Shown: piece after piece, positions 54,027 to 62,938 of the stretch
Layout of the letters: each line of letters opens with the position of its first letter
Numbering within the stretch: the stretch's first letter is position 1
Assembly (NCBI RefSeq): GCF_022835695.1
Contig: NZ_BQUV01000006.1
Coordinates: forward strand, 372,001-436,000
DNA: 64,000 nt
Source: Bradyrhizobium sp. Ce-3
Lineage (GTDB): Bacteria > Pseudomonadota > Alphaproteobacteria > Rhizobiales > Xanthobacteraceae
Direction: 5' to 3'
Made by a program: the position numbers and the translations under genes
The notes under the pieces: model-generated
Seen by the model: only the letters and a program-made list of their open reading frames with translations
Database searches by the model: none
What the model was told of the DNA's origin: nothing

Positions 54027-54536
54027 ATGAGAATCGTGAGCAGAAAGGAGCGGGCGGTGATCGCCCGCGAGCTGATGACGGTCAGCCGCGCCGCGCATGT
54101 GCTGCAGCGGACCGGGCTGGCGATGGCCGGGGCCATGGCCGGCACCTTTGTCGCGGCCCAGCTCGCCAAGGGGCACATCGCCGTGTTCGGTACGCTGGCC
54201 TTCATCGTGACCACGATCGTGATCGGCGCCGTCGGGTTCTACCTCGGCGTCGACATTCCGCGGCCCGTGATGCGCGCGACCGGGCGCATCGATGCCGTCG
54301 AGCTGATGAGCGCGGCCGGCATCTTCCTCGCCGCGCTGGCTGCACTGGTGTCGGTCTATGGCATCGTGTTCGACGAGATACCGCCACCCGCATGGGAGTT
54401 TGTGATCGGCTCGTGGTGGTTCGGCGGCGGCGTCATGCTGACAATCGCCGGCCTCATCGGCCGCCAGCGGCCGGCACAGAAGGTCGCGCCGATCTCGGCG
54501 GCGGGTCCGATCCGGGATCAACGGTTGCGACGGTGA
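54027..54536 (+). CDS. Hypothetical four-helix membrane protein
   Basis: I do not recognise the family. From the ATG at 54027 (AAAGGA upstream) the product has 169 residues, with hydrophobic segments near residues 30-48, 52-75, 90-115 and 125-150. The longer frame starting at 53937 overlaps the hairpin and is unlikely. It contains no Cys or metal motif. It follows the porin and precedes a Bug-type binding protein gene, with no clear operon. Confidence 0.65.
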   Translation: MRIVSRKERAVIARELMTVSRAAHVLQRTGLAMAGAMAGTFVAAQLAKGHIAVFGTLAFIVTTIVIGAVGFYLGVDIPRPVMRATGRIDAVELMSAAGIFLAALAALVSVYGIVFDEIPPPAWEFVIGSWWFGGGVMLTIAGLIGRQRPAQKVAPISAAGPIRDQRLRR

Positions 54537-54625
54537 GTGCCGCCGTGGCTCCGCTGCGCCAATCTGTCCCGTAGCTGAGGCTGCCCGATGCGTTACCCTC
54601 GCTGAAAAATCGGGGAGGGACTTAC

Positions 54626-55612
54626 ATGCCAGCGCAATTCAGTCGCCGTCACGTCATCACTGCCGGAGCCGCGGCCGCGGCGATGCCCTTGCTGTCGCGC
54701 GGCGCCTCGGCGCAGGCCGGCTGGCCGTCGCGGCAAATCCGCATGATCTGCAGTTATCCGGCCGGCGGGCAGACCGACCTGCTGGCGCGGGCGTTCGGCG
54801 AATTCATCGCCAGGCAGGTCGGCCAGACCGTCGTCATCGAGAACAAGGCCGGCGCCTCGGGCTCGATCGGCGCCGCCGAGGTCGCGCGTGCCGCGCCTGA
54901 TGGCCACACTATCCTGTGCTCGATCTCGACCACTTACGTGATGAACCGGGCGATGATGAAGAACCCCGGCTACGACATGGACAGGGATCTGGCGCTGGTC
55001 AGCATCATTCCGGGCGCCGGGCTCCTGCTGGTCGCGAGCCCGAAGCTCGGCGTCAAGTCGCTCGCCGAGTTCGTCGCCTATGCGCGCAGCAACAAGGTGA
55101 ACTTCGGCACCTACAGCGCGGGCTCGGCGCCGCACATGACGATCAACGAGCTCAACAAGCAATACGGCCTCGCTATCGAGCCGATCCACTATCGCGGCGA
55201 GGCACCGATGTGGACCGGACTTGCGGAAGGCACGCTCGACGTCGCGATGGGCAGCTACACCGCGGCGCAGAGCGTGCTGCAGAGCAGCCGCGGCGTCGTG
55301 TTCGCCGTGCATGCGAAGAAGGTCGATGCGATCAAGGAGATCAAGACGCTGCCCGAGCAGGGCGCGACGTCGAAATTCTTCACCGTGAGCGGCTTCTCGG
55401 GCTGGGCGCTGCCGAAGGCGACGCCGCAGCCGATCGTGGATCGCTTATCCGAGCTCTGCGTCGCCGCCAACAACGATGCGAAGGTGAAGGAGGTGCTCGC
55501 GACCTTCGTGCTGGAGCCCGCGATCGGCTTCCAGGACAGCAATGCGCTGTATCAGCGCGAACTGCCGGTCTGGATGGAAGCCGCCCAGTCGCTCGGTCTG
55601 CCGCCGGCGTAG
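54626..55612 (+). CDS. Bug/TctC-family tripartite tricarboxylate transporter binding protein
   Basis: A 328-residue periplasmic substrate-binding protein. The N-terminus SRRHVITAGAAAAAMPLLS is a possible twin-arginine signal ending near ASAQA. The family blocks IRMICSYPAGGQTDLLARAF and VIENKAGASGSIGAAEVARA bind the ligand carboxylate, followed by INFGTYSAGS-like residues. These proteins catch di- or tricarboxylates or related compounds; most lack their TctAB partners, as here. The gene is monocistronic. Confidence 0.93.
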   Translation: MPAQFSRRHVITAGAAAAAMPLLSRGASAQAGWPSRQIRMICSYPAGGQTDLLARAFGEFIARQVGQTVVIENKAGASGSIGAAEVARAAPDGHTILCSISTTYVMNRAMMKNPGYDMDRDLALVSIIPGAGLLLVASPKLGVKSLAEFVAYARSNKVNFGTYSAGSAPHMTINELNKQYGLAIEPIHYRGEAPMWTGLAEGTLDVAMGSYTAAQSVLQSSRGVVFAVHAKKVDAIKEIKTLPEQGATSKFFTVSGFSGWALPKATPQPIVDRLSELCVAANNDAKVKEVLATFVLEPAIGFQDSNALYQRELPVWMEAAQSLGLPPA

Positions 55613-55623
55613 GCATCTCTCCT

Positions 55624-55729
55624 CGTCATTCCGTGGCGTGCGAAGCACGAGCCCGGAATCCATAGAGCCGCAGCGATTGAGGATGAATGGATTCCGGGTT
55701 CGGCCCTCCGGGCTGCCCCGGAATGACGA
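55624..55729. repeat. Palindromic intergenic repeat (GTCATTCCGTGGC type)
   Basis: Begins CGTCATTCCGTGGCGTGCG and ends CCCCGGAATGACG, with an inner AGCCCGGAATCCAT and ATGGATTCCGGGTT pair. Same family as 7387-7490 and 61694-61820. Confidence 0.75.
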
Positions 55730-55753
55730 GGGATAGCAACCGCAGCAGTTTTA

Positions 55754-56203
55754 TTAGTCCCGCTGGACCAGCTCGAAGGTGATGCCCTCAGGCCCCTCGA
55801 ACAGCCGGAGCTTCCGGCTGATGTAGTCCATCTCCTCGCTCAGCATGGTGACGCCGTTGGTCACCAGGTGCGCGGTGGCGGCCTCGATGTCGTCGACGCG
55901 GAACGCGAGGTGATTGAAACCGAGCTTGCGCAGATTGGTCGGGTGCACGCCCGGATCGGTCGCCGGCGGCGCGTCGAACTGAAGCAGCTGGATCTCAAAA
56001 TCCGCTGCTTCGAGTGTGAGGGTGATGTGCTGCGCCTTCATCGCCGGCATGCCCATGTACTGCGCTGGAACACCGCCGTCGATGGTCGCGACGTGGGTCT
56101 TCTTGAAACCCAGCAGTGCGAAGAATGCGATCGCCGGGCCGGCATCGGCCACCGCGATGGTCACATGATCGGGACTGAGTATCATCTGATCGCTCCCTGT
56201 CAT
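55754..56203 (-). CDS. VOC/glyoxalase-superfamily protein
   Basis: A 149-residue single VOC protein with two beta-alpha-beta-beta-beta modules. The first metal-side His is in LSPDHVTIAVAD, and the second module opens with GFNHLAFRVDDIEAATAHL; the C-terminal EGITFELVQ carries the conserved Glu. Such proteins act as glyoxalases, dioxygenases or binding proteins. GGAGCGATC lies just upstream of the ATG. No operon partner is close. Confidence 0.88.
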   Translation of the reverse strand: MTGSDQMILSPDHVTIAVADAGPAIAFFALLGFKKTHVATIDGGVPAQYMGMPAMKAQHITLTLEAADFEIQLLQFDAPPATDPGVHPTNLRKLGFNHLAFRVDDIEAATAHLVTNGVTMLSEEMDYISRKLRLFEGPEGITFELVQRD

Positions 56204-56268
56204 CGGCGCGCGTCAGCTTACAGCGCTTTGGGCTAGTCGGGAATGACGGTCGGGGCTGCATCCTCAAC

Positions 56269-56378
56269 TGTCATCGCCCGGCTTGACCGGGCGATCCAGT
56301 ACGCCGCGGCCTCTCCGCTCAAGCACTGCTGTCTCTGGAATACTGGATCGCCCGGTCAGTGTTTCGCGGGTGATGACA
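56269..56378. repeat. Palindromic intergenic repeat (TGTCATCGCCCGGC type)
   Basis: Begins TGTCATCGCCCGGCTTG and ends CGCGGGTGATGACA, with a GGGCGATCCAGTA and TACTGGATCGCCC inner pair. It lies in the gap between the VOC gene and the tyrA end. Confidence 0.7.
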
Positions 56379-56471
56379 CCGGCGGTATGAGACGATGAAT
56401 CTAGGAACTATCCTCATTGTCGTCCCGGCCTTCGCCGCGACGACGGGTGGAGAGAGTCGGGGCTATCCCGC

Positions 56472-57416
56472 CTACTTCTTCAAATTGGCATGTGGCCGTC
56501 CGAAATCCGGCGCGGCGGAATCCTGGCCGATCTCGACGATGCCGCGGCGGATGGCGCGGGTGCGGGTGAAGTGGTCGAACAGCGCTTCGCCGTCGCCGCG
56601 GCGGATCGCGCGGGTGAGCTTCGACAGATCCTCGGTGAAGGTGCCGAGCATCTCGAGCACGGCGTCCTTGTTGGCGAGGAACACGTCGCGCCACATCGTC
56701 GGGTCCGACGCTGCGATGCGGGTGAAGTCGCGGAAGCCGCCGGCGGAGAATTTGATGACCTCGGATTCCGTCACCTGCGCCAGCTCGTCGGCGGTGCCGA
56801 CGATGGTGTAGGCGATCAGATGCGGCAGATGGCTGGTGATCGCGAGCACGAGGTCATGATGATCCGGCGTCATGATCTCGACCTTGGCGCCGAGCGCGGC
56901 CCAGAACGCGCGCAGCCGGTCGGTCGCGGCGGGATCGGTGCCCTCGGGCGGCGTCAGGATGCACCAGCGGTTGATGAACAGCTCGGCGAAGCCGGAATCC
57001 GGCCCCGAATGCTCGGTACCGGCCACTGGATGCGCCGGCACGAAGTGCACGCCGTCAGGCAGATGCGGCGCCATGTCCTTGACCACGGCGCCCTTCACCG
57101 AGCCGACGTCGGAGATGATGGCCCCTCGCTTCAGATGATCGGCGATCTCGGCGGCGACCGGACCGCAGGCGCCGACCGGGATGCAGAGAATGACGAGATC
57201 GGCATCCTTCACCGCCTCGGCATTGGTCGCGACGACGCGGTCGACGATGCCGAGCTCGGCGACGCGGGCGCGCGTCTTCTCCGAGCGCGCGGTGGTCACG
57301 ATCTCGCCGACCAGGCCTTGCGCGCGCGCGCCGCGCGCGATCGAGCCGCCGATCAGGCCGAAGCCGACCAGCGCGATGCGGTTGAAGAGCGGAGCCGTGG
57401 TCACGTCGGTGTTCAC
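56472..57416 (-). CDS. tyrA: Prephenate/arogenate dehydrogenase (TyrA family)
   Basis: A 314-residue dehydrogenase in tyrosine synthesis. The NAD motif is [17 protein letters not shown], then [28 protein letters not shown] with the catalytic His, and [12 protein letters not shown]. The start is a GTG at 57416 whose bases overlap the hisC stop, giving a GTGA overlap and translational coupling. The longer frame is antisense-like over hisC. It is the last gene of the chorismate mutase, aminotransferase and tyrA operon. Confidence 0.93.
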   Translation of the reverse strand: MNTDVTTAPLFNRIALVGFGLIGGSIARGARAQGLVGEIVTTARSEKTRARVAELGIVDRVVATNAEAVKDADLVILCIPVGACGPVAAEIADHLKRGAIISDVGSVKGAVVKDMAPHLPDGVHFVPAHPVAGTEHSGPDSGFAELFINRWCILTPPEGTDPAATDRLRAFWAALGAKVEIMTPDHHDLVLAITSHLPHLIAYTIVGTADELAQVTESEVIKFSAGGFRDFTRIAASDPTMWRDVFLANKDAVLEMLGTFTEDLSKLTRAIRRGDGEALFDHFTRTRAIRRGIVEIGQDSAAPDFGRPHANLKK

Positions 57417-58510
57417 TTTCCACCTAAAAAGTCGCGCAGGCCATCGACCACGAGGCGGTTGGCTTCCTCGGTGCCGATGGTCATGCGCAGCGCATGCGGC
57501 AGCTTGTAATTGTTGAGCGCGCGCAGCACGAGGCCGCGCTTCGTGAGATAGGCGTCGGCTTCCGCCGCGGTCCGCCCCTTGTCGGTCGGGAAGTGGATCA
57601 GCACGAAATTGGCGACGCTCGGCGTCACCTTCAGCCCGAGCTTGCCGATCTCCTCGGTCAGCCAGTTGCGCCACTGCTCGGTGTGGGTCCGCGACATCTG
57701 CACATGCGCGGTGTCCTCGATCGCCGCCACCGCCGCCAGCATCGCCGGGGTCGTGACGTTGAACGGGCCGCGGATGCGGTTGCATGCATCGACGATATGG
57801 GCCGGGCCGAACATCCAGCCGATCCGCAGCGCGGCGAGGCCGTGGATCTTGGAGAAGGTGTGCGTCACCACGGTATTGTCCGTTGTGGCGACCAGCTCGA
57901 TGCCGAGCTCGTAGTCGTTGCGCGAGACATAGTCGGCATAGGCCGCGTCGATGACCAGCAGCACGTGCGAGGGCAGCGCGGCGCGCAGCCGCTTGACCTC
58001 GTCGAACGGAATGTAGGTGCCGGTCGGGTTGTTCGGGTTGGCGAGCCAGACCAGCTTGGTCTTCGGCGTCACGACCTTGAGGATGGCGTCGACGTCGGCG
58101 GTGAAGTTGCGCTCGGCGGCGATCACGTTCTTGGCGCCGTTCGCCATGGTGGCGATCGGGTAGACCAGGAAGCCGTGGGTGGTCGAGATCGCCTCGTCGC
58201 CGGGGGCGAGATAGGTGTGCGCCAGCAGGTTGAGGATCTCGTCGGAGCCGGCGCCGCAGATGATGCGGTCGGGATCGAGCCCGTAGGCGCGGCCGATCGC
58301 CTCGCGCAGCACGCGCGAAGTGCCCTCCGGATAGTCCTCGAGATGATCGGCCGCGGCCTTGTAGGCCGCGATCGCCTTCGGAGACGGGCCGAACGGCGTC
58401 TCGTTGGCGGACAGCTTGAACACCTTGCGGCCCGGTTCCGGCACCGGGCTCTTGCCGGGCGTGTAGGGCGCAATATCGAGGATGCCGGGGTTCGGCACGG
58501 GGCGGGACAT
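57413..58510 (-). CDS. hisC: HisC-family (aromatic/histidinol-phosphate) aminotransferase
   Basis: A 365-residue fold-type I aminotransferase. The PLP site is [23 protein letters not shown] and the Schiff-base Lys in [17 protein letters not shown]. The C-terminal Arg is in [11 protein letters not shown]. Sequence class is histidinol-phosphate aminotransferase, but the place between chorismate mutase and tyrA suggests that it transaminates prephenate or aromatic keto acids; such HisC paralogues exist in Rhizobiales. The ATG at 58510 has GGAGTTG upstream and overlaps an adjacent ATG codon at 58513. Confidence 0.9.
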   Translation of the reverse strand: MSRPVPNPGILDIAPYTPGKSPVPEPGRKVFKLSANETPFGPSPKAIAAYKAAADHLEDYPEGTSRVLREAIGRAYGLDPDRIICGAGSDEILNLLAHTYLAPGDEAISTTHGFLVYPIATMANGAKNVIAAERNFTADVDAILKVVTPKTKLVWLANPNNPTGTYIPFDEVKRLRAALPSHVLLVIDAAYADYVSRNDYELGIELVATTDNTVVTHTFSKIHGLAALRIGWMFGPAHIVDACNRIRGPFNVTTPAMLAAVAAIEDTAHVQMSRTHTEQWRNWLTEEIGKLGLKVTPSVANFVLIHFPTDKGRTAAEADAYLTKRGLVLRALNNYKLPHALRMTIGTEEANRLVVDGLRDFLGGK

Positions 58511-58525
58511 CATCAACTCCGAACA

Positions 58526-58582
58526 GAGCGTTTTCCAGCGAAGTGGATACCGGTTCGCGTGAAGAAAACGCGTCAAAACAAG
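58526..58582. repeat. Dispersed 57-bp repeat (second copy of 14164-14220)
   Basis: 51 of 57 bases match the copy at 14164. It lies directly between the chorismate mutase end and the hisC start, in the middle of the operon. Confidence 0.7.
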
Positions 58583-58597
58583 AATTTGTACAGACGG

Positions 58598-59461
58598 CTA
58601 GCTCTTGGCCGATCCGTTAGAGGGCACCGTATAGCGCGTTGCGTGGCTGCCGACGAGGGCCGACGAGCGCACCGAGGCGCCGGCCTTGATCAGCGCCAGC
58701 TTGATGGCCTCGAAACCCTTGTTGGTCAGGTCCTGCCCGGTGACCGAGACCAGTAGCGCCGCGCCGTCGAAGGCGGTGTCGGGGACCGCGACGATCTCGG
58801 CGAGCGGCGCCAGCGCACGGGCGACATCGGCGTTCCAGCCGGAGACGCGCACGCTCCAGGTCTGCACCTCGGTCACCATGGCGTCGTCGGCGACCCGCGA
58901 GATCACGAACACCGGCAACGCGGCGGGATGGTCGGCGCGTTCGAGGAACGGCAGCCGCGCGATGATCTTCGGCGCGCCATCGGCTTCCAGCGCGTTCCAC
59001 CACGGCGTGCGGCTGGCGATCGCCGAGACCAGCGCGAGGTCGCCCTTCGACTTCGCCGCCGCCTCGACCGCGGCCTGGGCGCTGAAATGCGAGACGTAGG
59101 GCACCACGAAGCCGAAGTGAAACCGTGCCGAGTCGCGCATCGCGGACTCGCCGACCGAAACGTCGGCATGCACCGCGAACGGCGCCTGCACGTAAGTGAA
59201 GGTCGAGATGATGACGCGCCAGATGCTCTCGATGGTGTCGAGCGGCAGGATGCCGCGATGACGCCGCACCAGCTCGCGCATCATGCTGGCCTCGCGTGCC
59301 GGGCGGAACGCCGAGCCGACCTCCTGGGTCTTCTTGACCTGGATCAGGCGGTCGATGATGTCGCCGCGCGCCATCAACAGCCGGTGAACCTGCTCGTCGA
59401 TCGCATCGATCTCCTTGCGCAGATCCTGCAGCGAGGGCGGCGACGGGGGTGGGTTGGACAT
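58598..59461 (-). CDS. Chorismate mutase, AroQ type, with C-terminal extension
   Basis: A 287-residue protein. Residues 10-100 are an AroQ chorismate mutase: LQDLRKEIDAIDEQVHRLLM, DRLIQVKKTQ and REASMMRELVRRHRGILP carry the active-site Arg and Lys. The remaining 185 residues are longer than a stand-alone mutase needs. They may derive from a prephenate dehydratase-like domain (RADHPAALPVFVISR resembles the dehydratase TRF-like region), but key residues are not clear. The start at 59461 fits the family. It begins the aromatic operon and is divergent from metX. Confidence 0.85.
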   Translation of the reverse strand: MSNPPPSPPSLQDLRKEIDAIDEQVHRLLMARGDIIDRLIQVKKTQEVGSAFRPAREASMMRELVRRHRGILPLDTIESIWRVIISTFTYVQAPFAVHADVSVGESAMRDSARFHFGFVVPYVSHFSAQAAVEAAAKSKGDLALVSAIASRTPWWNALEADGAPKIIARLPFLERADHPAALPVFVISRVADDAMVTEVQTWSVRVSGWNADVARALAPLAEIVAVPDTAFDGAALLVSVTGQDLTNKGFEAIKLALIKAGASVRSSALVGSHATRYTVPSNGSAKS

Positions 59462-59640
59462 GCTCTCAAACCTTGTCGTCAGGGCGGCCCGTTGCCGCGT
59501 CGGACAGGGTCCCTGATTAGGAAAGACGGGCAGCGAAAGCAAAGAGAAACGGCGCAGGCGTGCCTTGCGCAATCGGTTAACCAATCGGCCGTGGGCCGGG
59601 CTGCCTTGACGGCGGGGGGCGTGGGGACTACGTTCCCAGC
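59462..59640. other. Divergent intergenic region before the SAM-II riboswitch
   Basis: No gene is seen. This stretch must hold the promoter for the metXW leader on the plus strand and the chorismate mutase promoter on the minus strand; I could not place either confidently. Confidence 0.45.
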
Positions 59641-59705
59641 GTCCCGTGGTCATTTGAGCCGGCCGGCTTGCAGCCACGTTAAACAACTCGCTAAACAGGC
59701 CGGGG
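59641..59705 (+). ncRNA. SAM-II riboswitch (metA leader)
   Basis: The sequence matches the SAM-II aptamer: CGTGGTCATTTGAGCCGG, then GGCTTGCAGCCACG, the loop segment TTAAACAACTCG and the pseudoknot strand CGCTAAAC. P1 is CGTGG (59645-59649) with CCACG (59674-59678). SAM-II folds as an H-type pseudoknot around S-adenosylmethionine, and the class is usual upstream of alphaproteobacterial metX or metA. The aptamer is followed within 15 nt by a terminator and then by metX. Confidence 0.93.
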
Positions 59706-59750
59706 ACGCTTCAGCTCCCGGCCGAACCTTTGTTCAGGCCGGGTTTTTTT
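59698..59750 (+). terminator. Terminator and alternative hairpin of the SAM-II leader
   Basis: CCCGGCC (59717-59723) pairs with GGCCGGG (59737-59743) and is followed by seven T, a canonical terminator. The same CCCGGCC can instead pair with GGCCGGG at 59698-59704, an antiterminator-like hairpin overlapping the aptamer end. The two stems are mutually exclusive, so SAM binding could choose between them. The direction of control is inferred. Confidence 0.8.
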
Positions 59751-59800
59751 ATTGGCCTGAGGTCCGTCGAGCCCTCCCGTGCGGAGGCAAGGTCGCCTAG

Positions 59801-61009
59801 ATGAGCAACGTGCGTCCGATACCGAGCCCGCAAACCCCAAGCGATGATCGCGCCCATGAGGCCGATCATCCGTCGTCATTGGTGGCGAAGTTCGGCATGG
59901 ACCAGCCGCTCAAGCTCGATTGCGGCGTCGATCTCGCACCGTTCCAGATCGCTTATCAGACCTATGGCGAGCTCAATGCCGATCGCTCCAACGCGATCCT
60001 GATCTGCCACGCGCTGACCGGCGATCAGCACGTCAACAACACCCATCCCGTCACCGGCAAGCCGGGCTGGTGGGACACCATGGTCGGCGCGGGCCGGCCG
60101 ATCGATCCCGACAAATACTTCATCATCTGCTCCAACGTGATCGGCGGCTGCATGGGCTCGACCGGGCCGGCGTCGCTGAATCCGGCGACCGGCAAGGTGT
60201 GGGGTCTCGATTTCCCGATCATCACCATCCCCGACATGGTGCGCGCACAGGCGATGCTGATCGATCGGCTCGGCATCGCGACGCTGTTCTGCGTGGTCGG
60301 CGGCTCGATGGGCGGCATGCAGGTGCTGCAATGGACCGCGGCCTATCCCGAGCGTGTGTTCGCGACGCTTGCGATCGCGTGCTCGACGCGGCACTCGGCG
60401 CAGAACATCGCATTCCACGAGCTCGGGCGTCAGGCGGTGATGGCCGATCCTGACTGGCGCGGCGGCCGCTATGTCGACGAGGACACCCATCCGCATCGCG
60501 GGCTGGCGGTGGCGCGGATGGCCGCGCACATCACCTATCTGTCGGACGCCGCGCTGCACCGCAAGTTCGGGCGGCGGATGCAGGACCGCGAACTGCCGAC
60601 CTTCTCGTTCGACGCGGATTTCCAGGTCGAGAGCTATCTGCGCTACCAGGGCTCGTCCTTTGTCGAGCGCTTCGACGCCAATAGCTATCTCTATCTGACC
60701 CGCGCGATGGATTATTTCGACATCGCCGCCGACCATAACGGCGTGCTGGCGAAGGCGTTCGCCGGCATCCAGACCCGGTTCTGCGTGGTGTCGTTCACCA
60801 GCGACTGGCTGTTTCCGACCTCGGAATCGCGCGCGCTGGTGCATGCGCTGAATGCGTCGAGCGCACGGGTGTCGTTCGCCGAGATCGAGACCGATCGAGG
60901 CCACGACGCTTTCCTGCTCGACGTGCCCGAATTCCTGGACATCTCCCGCGCCTTCCTGCTGGCCGCAGGCAAGGCGCGCGGATTGAACGAGGGCGTCGCG
61001 CAGTCATGA
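59801..61009 (+). CDS. metX: Homoserine O-acetyltransferase (or succinyltransferase)
   Basis: A 402-residue alpha/beta-hydrolase enzyme that acylates homoserine, the first committed step of methionine synthesis. The nucleophile is S169 in [14 protein letters not shown], and the catalytic Asp and His are in [12 protein letters not shown] and [20 protein letters not shown] and [15 protein letters not shown] are family blocks. The leader contains a SAM-II riboswitch and a terminator, so expression falls when SAM is abundant. The stop overlaps metW by 4 nt. Some rhizobial enzymes use succinyl-CoA, so the acyl donor is uncertain. Confidence 0.95.
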   Translation: MSNVRPIPSPQTPSDDRAHEADHPSSLVAKFGMDQPLKLDCGVDLAPFQIAYQTYGELNADRSNAILICHALTGDQHVNNTHPVTGKPGWWDTMVGAGRPIDPDKYFIICSNVIGGCMGSTGPASLNPATGKVWGLDFPIITIPDMVRAQAMLIDRLGIATLFCVVGGSMGGMQVLQWTAAYPERVFATLAIACSTRHSAQNIAFHELGRQAVMADPDWRGGRYVDEDTHPHRGLAVARMAAHITYLSDAALHRKFGRRMQDRELPTFSFDADFQVESYLRYQGSSFVERFDANSYLYLTRAMDYFDIAADHNGVLAKAFAGIQTRFCVVSFTSDWLFPTSESRALVHALNASSARVSFAEIETDRGHDAFLLDVPEFLDISRAFLLAAGKARGLNEGVAQS

Positions 61010-61671
61010 GCATGCAGCAAACCTTGCCCTTGCCGGGCGTCGCGCCGGAGCGGACCGGCGGCTATCGCAGGGATCATCTCCTGGTCGCCGAGATGGTGCG
61101 GCCGGGCTCGCGCGTGCTCGACGTCGGCTGCGGCGACGGCGAGCTGCTGCAGCTCCTGGAGAGCCGCGGCATCGATGGCCGTGGCATCGAATTGTCGCGC
61201 GAGGGCGTCAATGGCTGCGTCGCCAAGGGGCTCGCGGTGGTGCAGGGCGACGCCGACACCGACCTCGTCAACTATCCCGACGACGCCTTCGACTACGTGA
61301 TCCTGTCGCAGACCTTGCAGGCGACGCGGCAGCCCAAGGTCGTGCTGGAGAACCTGCTGCGGATCGGTCAGCGCGCCATCGTCTCGTTCCCGAATTTCGG
61401 GTTCTGGAAGATGCGGCTGCAGCTTTTGATCGGCGGCCACATGCCGCGCACCGAGAATCTGCCGGCGAGCTGGTACGACACCTCGAACATCCATTTCTGC
61501 ACCATCAAGGACTTCGTGGAGCTCTGCGAGCAGATCAACGTCAAGATGGAGCGCGCGGTGGCGCTCGATCTCTACGGCCGCCCGGTGCCGCTCAACCTGC
61601 CGTGGTGGGTCTGGAACATGTTCGGCGAGCAGGGCGTGTTTTTGCTCAGCCGGGGTGGGCAGGGCAAGTGA
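61006..61671 (+). CDS. metW: Methionine biosynthesis protein MetW
   Basis: A 221-residue class I methyltransferase-like protein. The SAM-type motif is [15 protein letters not shown], and [19 protein letters not shown] is typical of MetW. In recent studies of rhizobial and pseudomonad enzymes MetW stabilises or activates MetX as a complex. The ATG overlaps the metX stop in ATGA, so the two are translationally coupled and both under the riboswitch. Confidence 0.92.
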   Translation: MSMQQTLPLPGVAPERTGGYRRDHLLVAEMVRPGSRVLDVGCGDGELLQLLESRGIDGRGIELSREGVNGCVAKGLAVVQGDADTDLVNYPDDAFDYVILSQTLQATRQPKVVLENLLRIGQRAIVSFPNFGFWKMRLQLLIGGHMPRTENLPASWYDTSNIHFCTIKDFVELCEQINVKMERAVALDLYGRPVPLNLPWWVWNMFGEQGVFLLSRGGQGK

Positions 61672-61693
61672 CGGCTGGGCAACCAACCACGGT

Positions 61694-61820
61694 CGTCATT
61701 CCGGGGCTCGCGAAGCGAGAACCCGGAATCCATTGAGCCGCAGACTCCGTGGATGAATGGATTCCGGGTTCGATGCTGCGCATCGCCCTCGGGTGCGCAA
61801 TTGCGCACCGGGGAATGACG
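61694..61820. repeat. Palindromic intergenic repeat (GTCATTCCGGGGC type, extended)
   Basis: Begins CGTCATTCCGGGGCTCGC and ends CCGGGGAATGACGG. It has an added inner hairpin GGTGCGCAATTGCGCACC. It separates convergent metW and the hydrolase gene. Confidence 0.75.
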
Positions 61821-61822
61821 GC

Positions 61823-62695
61823 CTACACCGGTGCCGCCACCAGCGACCTCGGATCGCGCACCGGCCAGCGGCCGGCCTCGACCAGCGCGATGAAGCGCTC
61901 CACCATCTCGTTGAACAGCGCCGGCTCCTCGAGGTTGAGCACGTGGCCCGACTTCGGGAAGAACGACAGGCCCGCGGCCGGCAGGTGCTGCTTCAGGAAC
62001 ATGCTCGGCGCGATGCAATTGTCGTCCTCGTCGCCGCACAGGATCAGCGCCGGCGTCGCGACGCGCTTGATGGCGTCGGTCATGGTGTAGATCGAGGGTC
62101 TGCCGCCCTGGAAGCTGCGCATGGTGTTGGCCGAGCCCCTGGCGTCGTGGCGGGCGAGCGCTGCGTAGAAGTCGGCGTGGCCGCGCGGGTCCTTGACCAG
62201 GAACGGGATCCGGCTCGGCGCCTCGCGCGTCACCTTGGCGACCTCGACCGAGCCGATGCTCTCGAGCTGCTCGGCATTGGCGCGGCACTGCGCGCGGAAG
62301 GCATCGAGATTCTCGAGGCTGGAGCCCGAGCCGACCGCGGCCAGCGTCATCGACAGCGCGCGCTCCGGGGCATTGAGCGCGATTTGCAGCGATGAATAGG
62401 AGCCCATCGAGAGCCCGATGAAATGCGCTTTGGCGATGCCGAGATGGTCGAGCACCGCCAGCGCGTCGGTGTAGAAATGCTGGTAGGTGTAGACCTCGGC
62501 ACTCGCAGGCACGTCCGACGGCGTGTAGCCGCGCGCCGAATAGGCGATGCAGCGGTGGCCGCGCGAGAAGTAGCGCATCTGCGGTTCCCAATTGGTGTGA
62601 TCAGCTGCGAACTCGTGCAGGAAGATGATCGGGGTGCCGCTGCCTGCTTCTTCGAAATGAAGGCGGACATGATCTTTCGTGACGGCAGGGGGCAT
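61823..62695 (-). CDS. Alpha/beta-fold hydrolase
   Basis: A 290-residue alpha/beta hydrolase. The oxyanion region is PIIFLHEFAADHTNWEPQ, the nucleophile Ser in FIGLSMGSYSSLQIAL, the Asp region ALILCGDEDDNCI, and the catalytic His in FFPKSGHVLNLEEP. The ATG at 62695 has GAGGAGA upstream; the longer frame is not supported. Substrate unknown; the fold includes esterases and epoxide hydrolases. It is monocistronic. Confidence 0.9.
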   Translation of the reverse strand: MPPAVTKDHVRLHFEEAGSGTPIIFLHEFAADHTNWEPQMRYFSRGHRCIAYSARGYTPSDVPASAEVYTYQHFYTDALAVLDHLGIAKAHFIGLSMGSYSSLQIALNAPERALSMTLAAVGSGSSLENLDAFRAQCRANAEQLESIGSVEVAKVTREAPSRIPFLVKDPRGHADFYAALARHDARGSANTMRSFQGGRPSIYTMTDAIKRVATPALILCGDEDDNCIAPSMFLKQHLPAAGLSFFPKSGHVLNLEEPALFNEMVERFIALVEAGRWPVRDPRSLVAAPV

Positions 62696-62938
62696 TGAAA
62701 TTCTCCTCTCGTTGGCCTGCCCCAGATTTGCAATTAATTTCCGCGGCTGCAATGCGGCAGTTCTGGCTATTTTGGTCATGGAATTTGCGCGGAATGACCC
62801 AGAAATCGTTCTCCCCGCGCCGCATGAAATCTTCCTCGCGCCACACCCCGATTTTCAAAACCACCGCCGTGTTCCGTCAGGTGTTCGCTTGGGAACGCGA
62901 CGGGGAGTTGGGGGGCGTGACAGAGGATCTAGTGAAGT

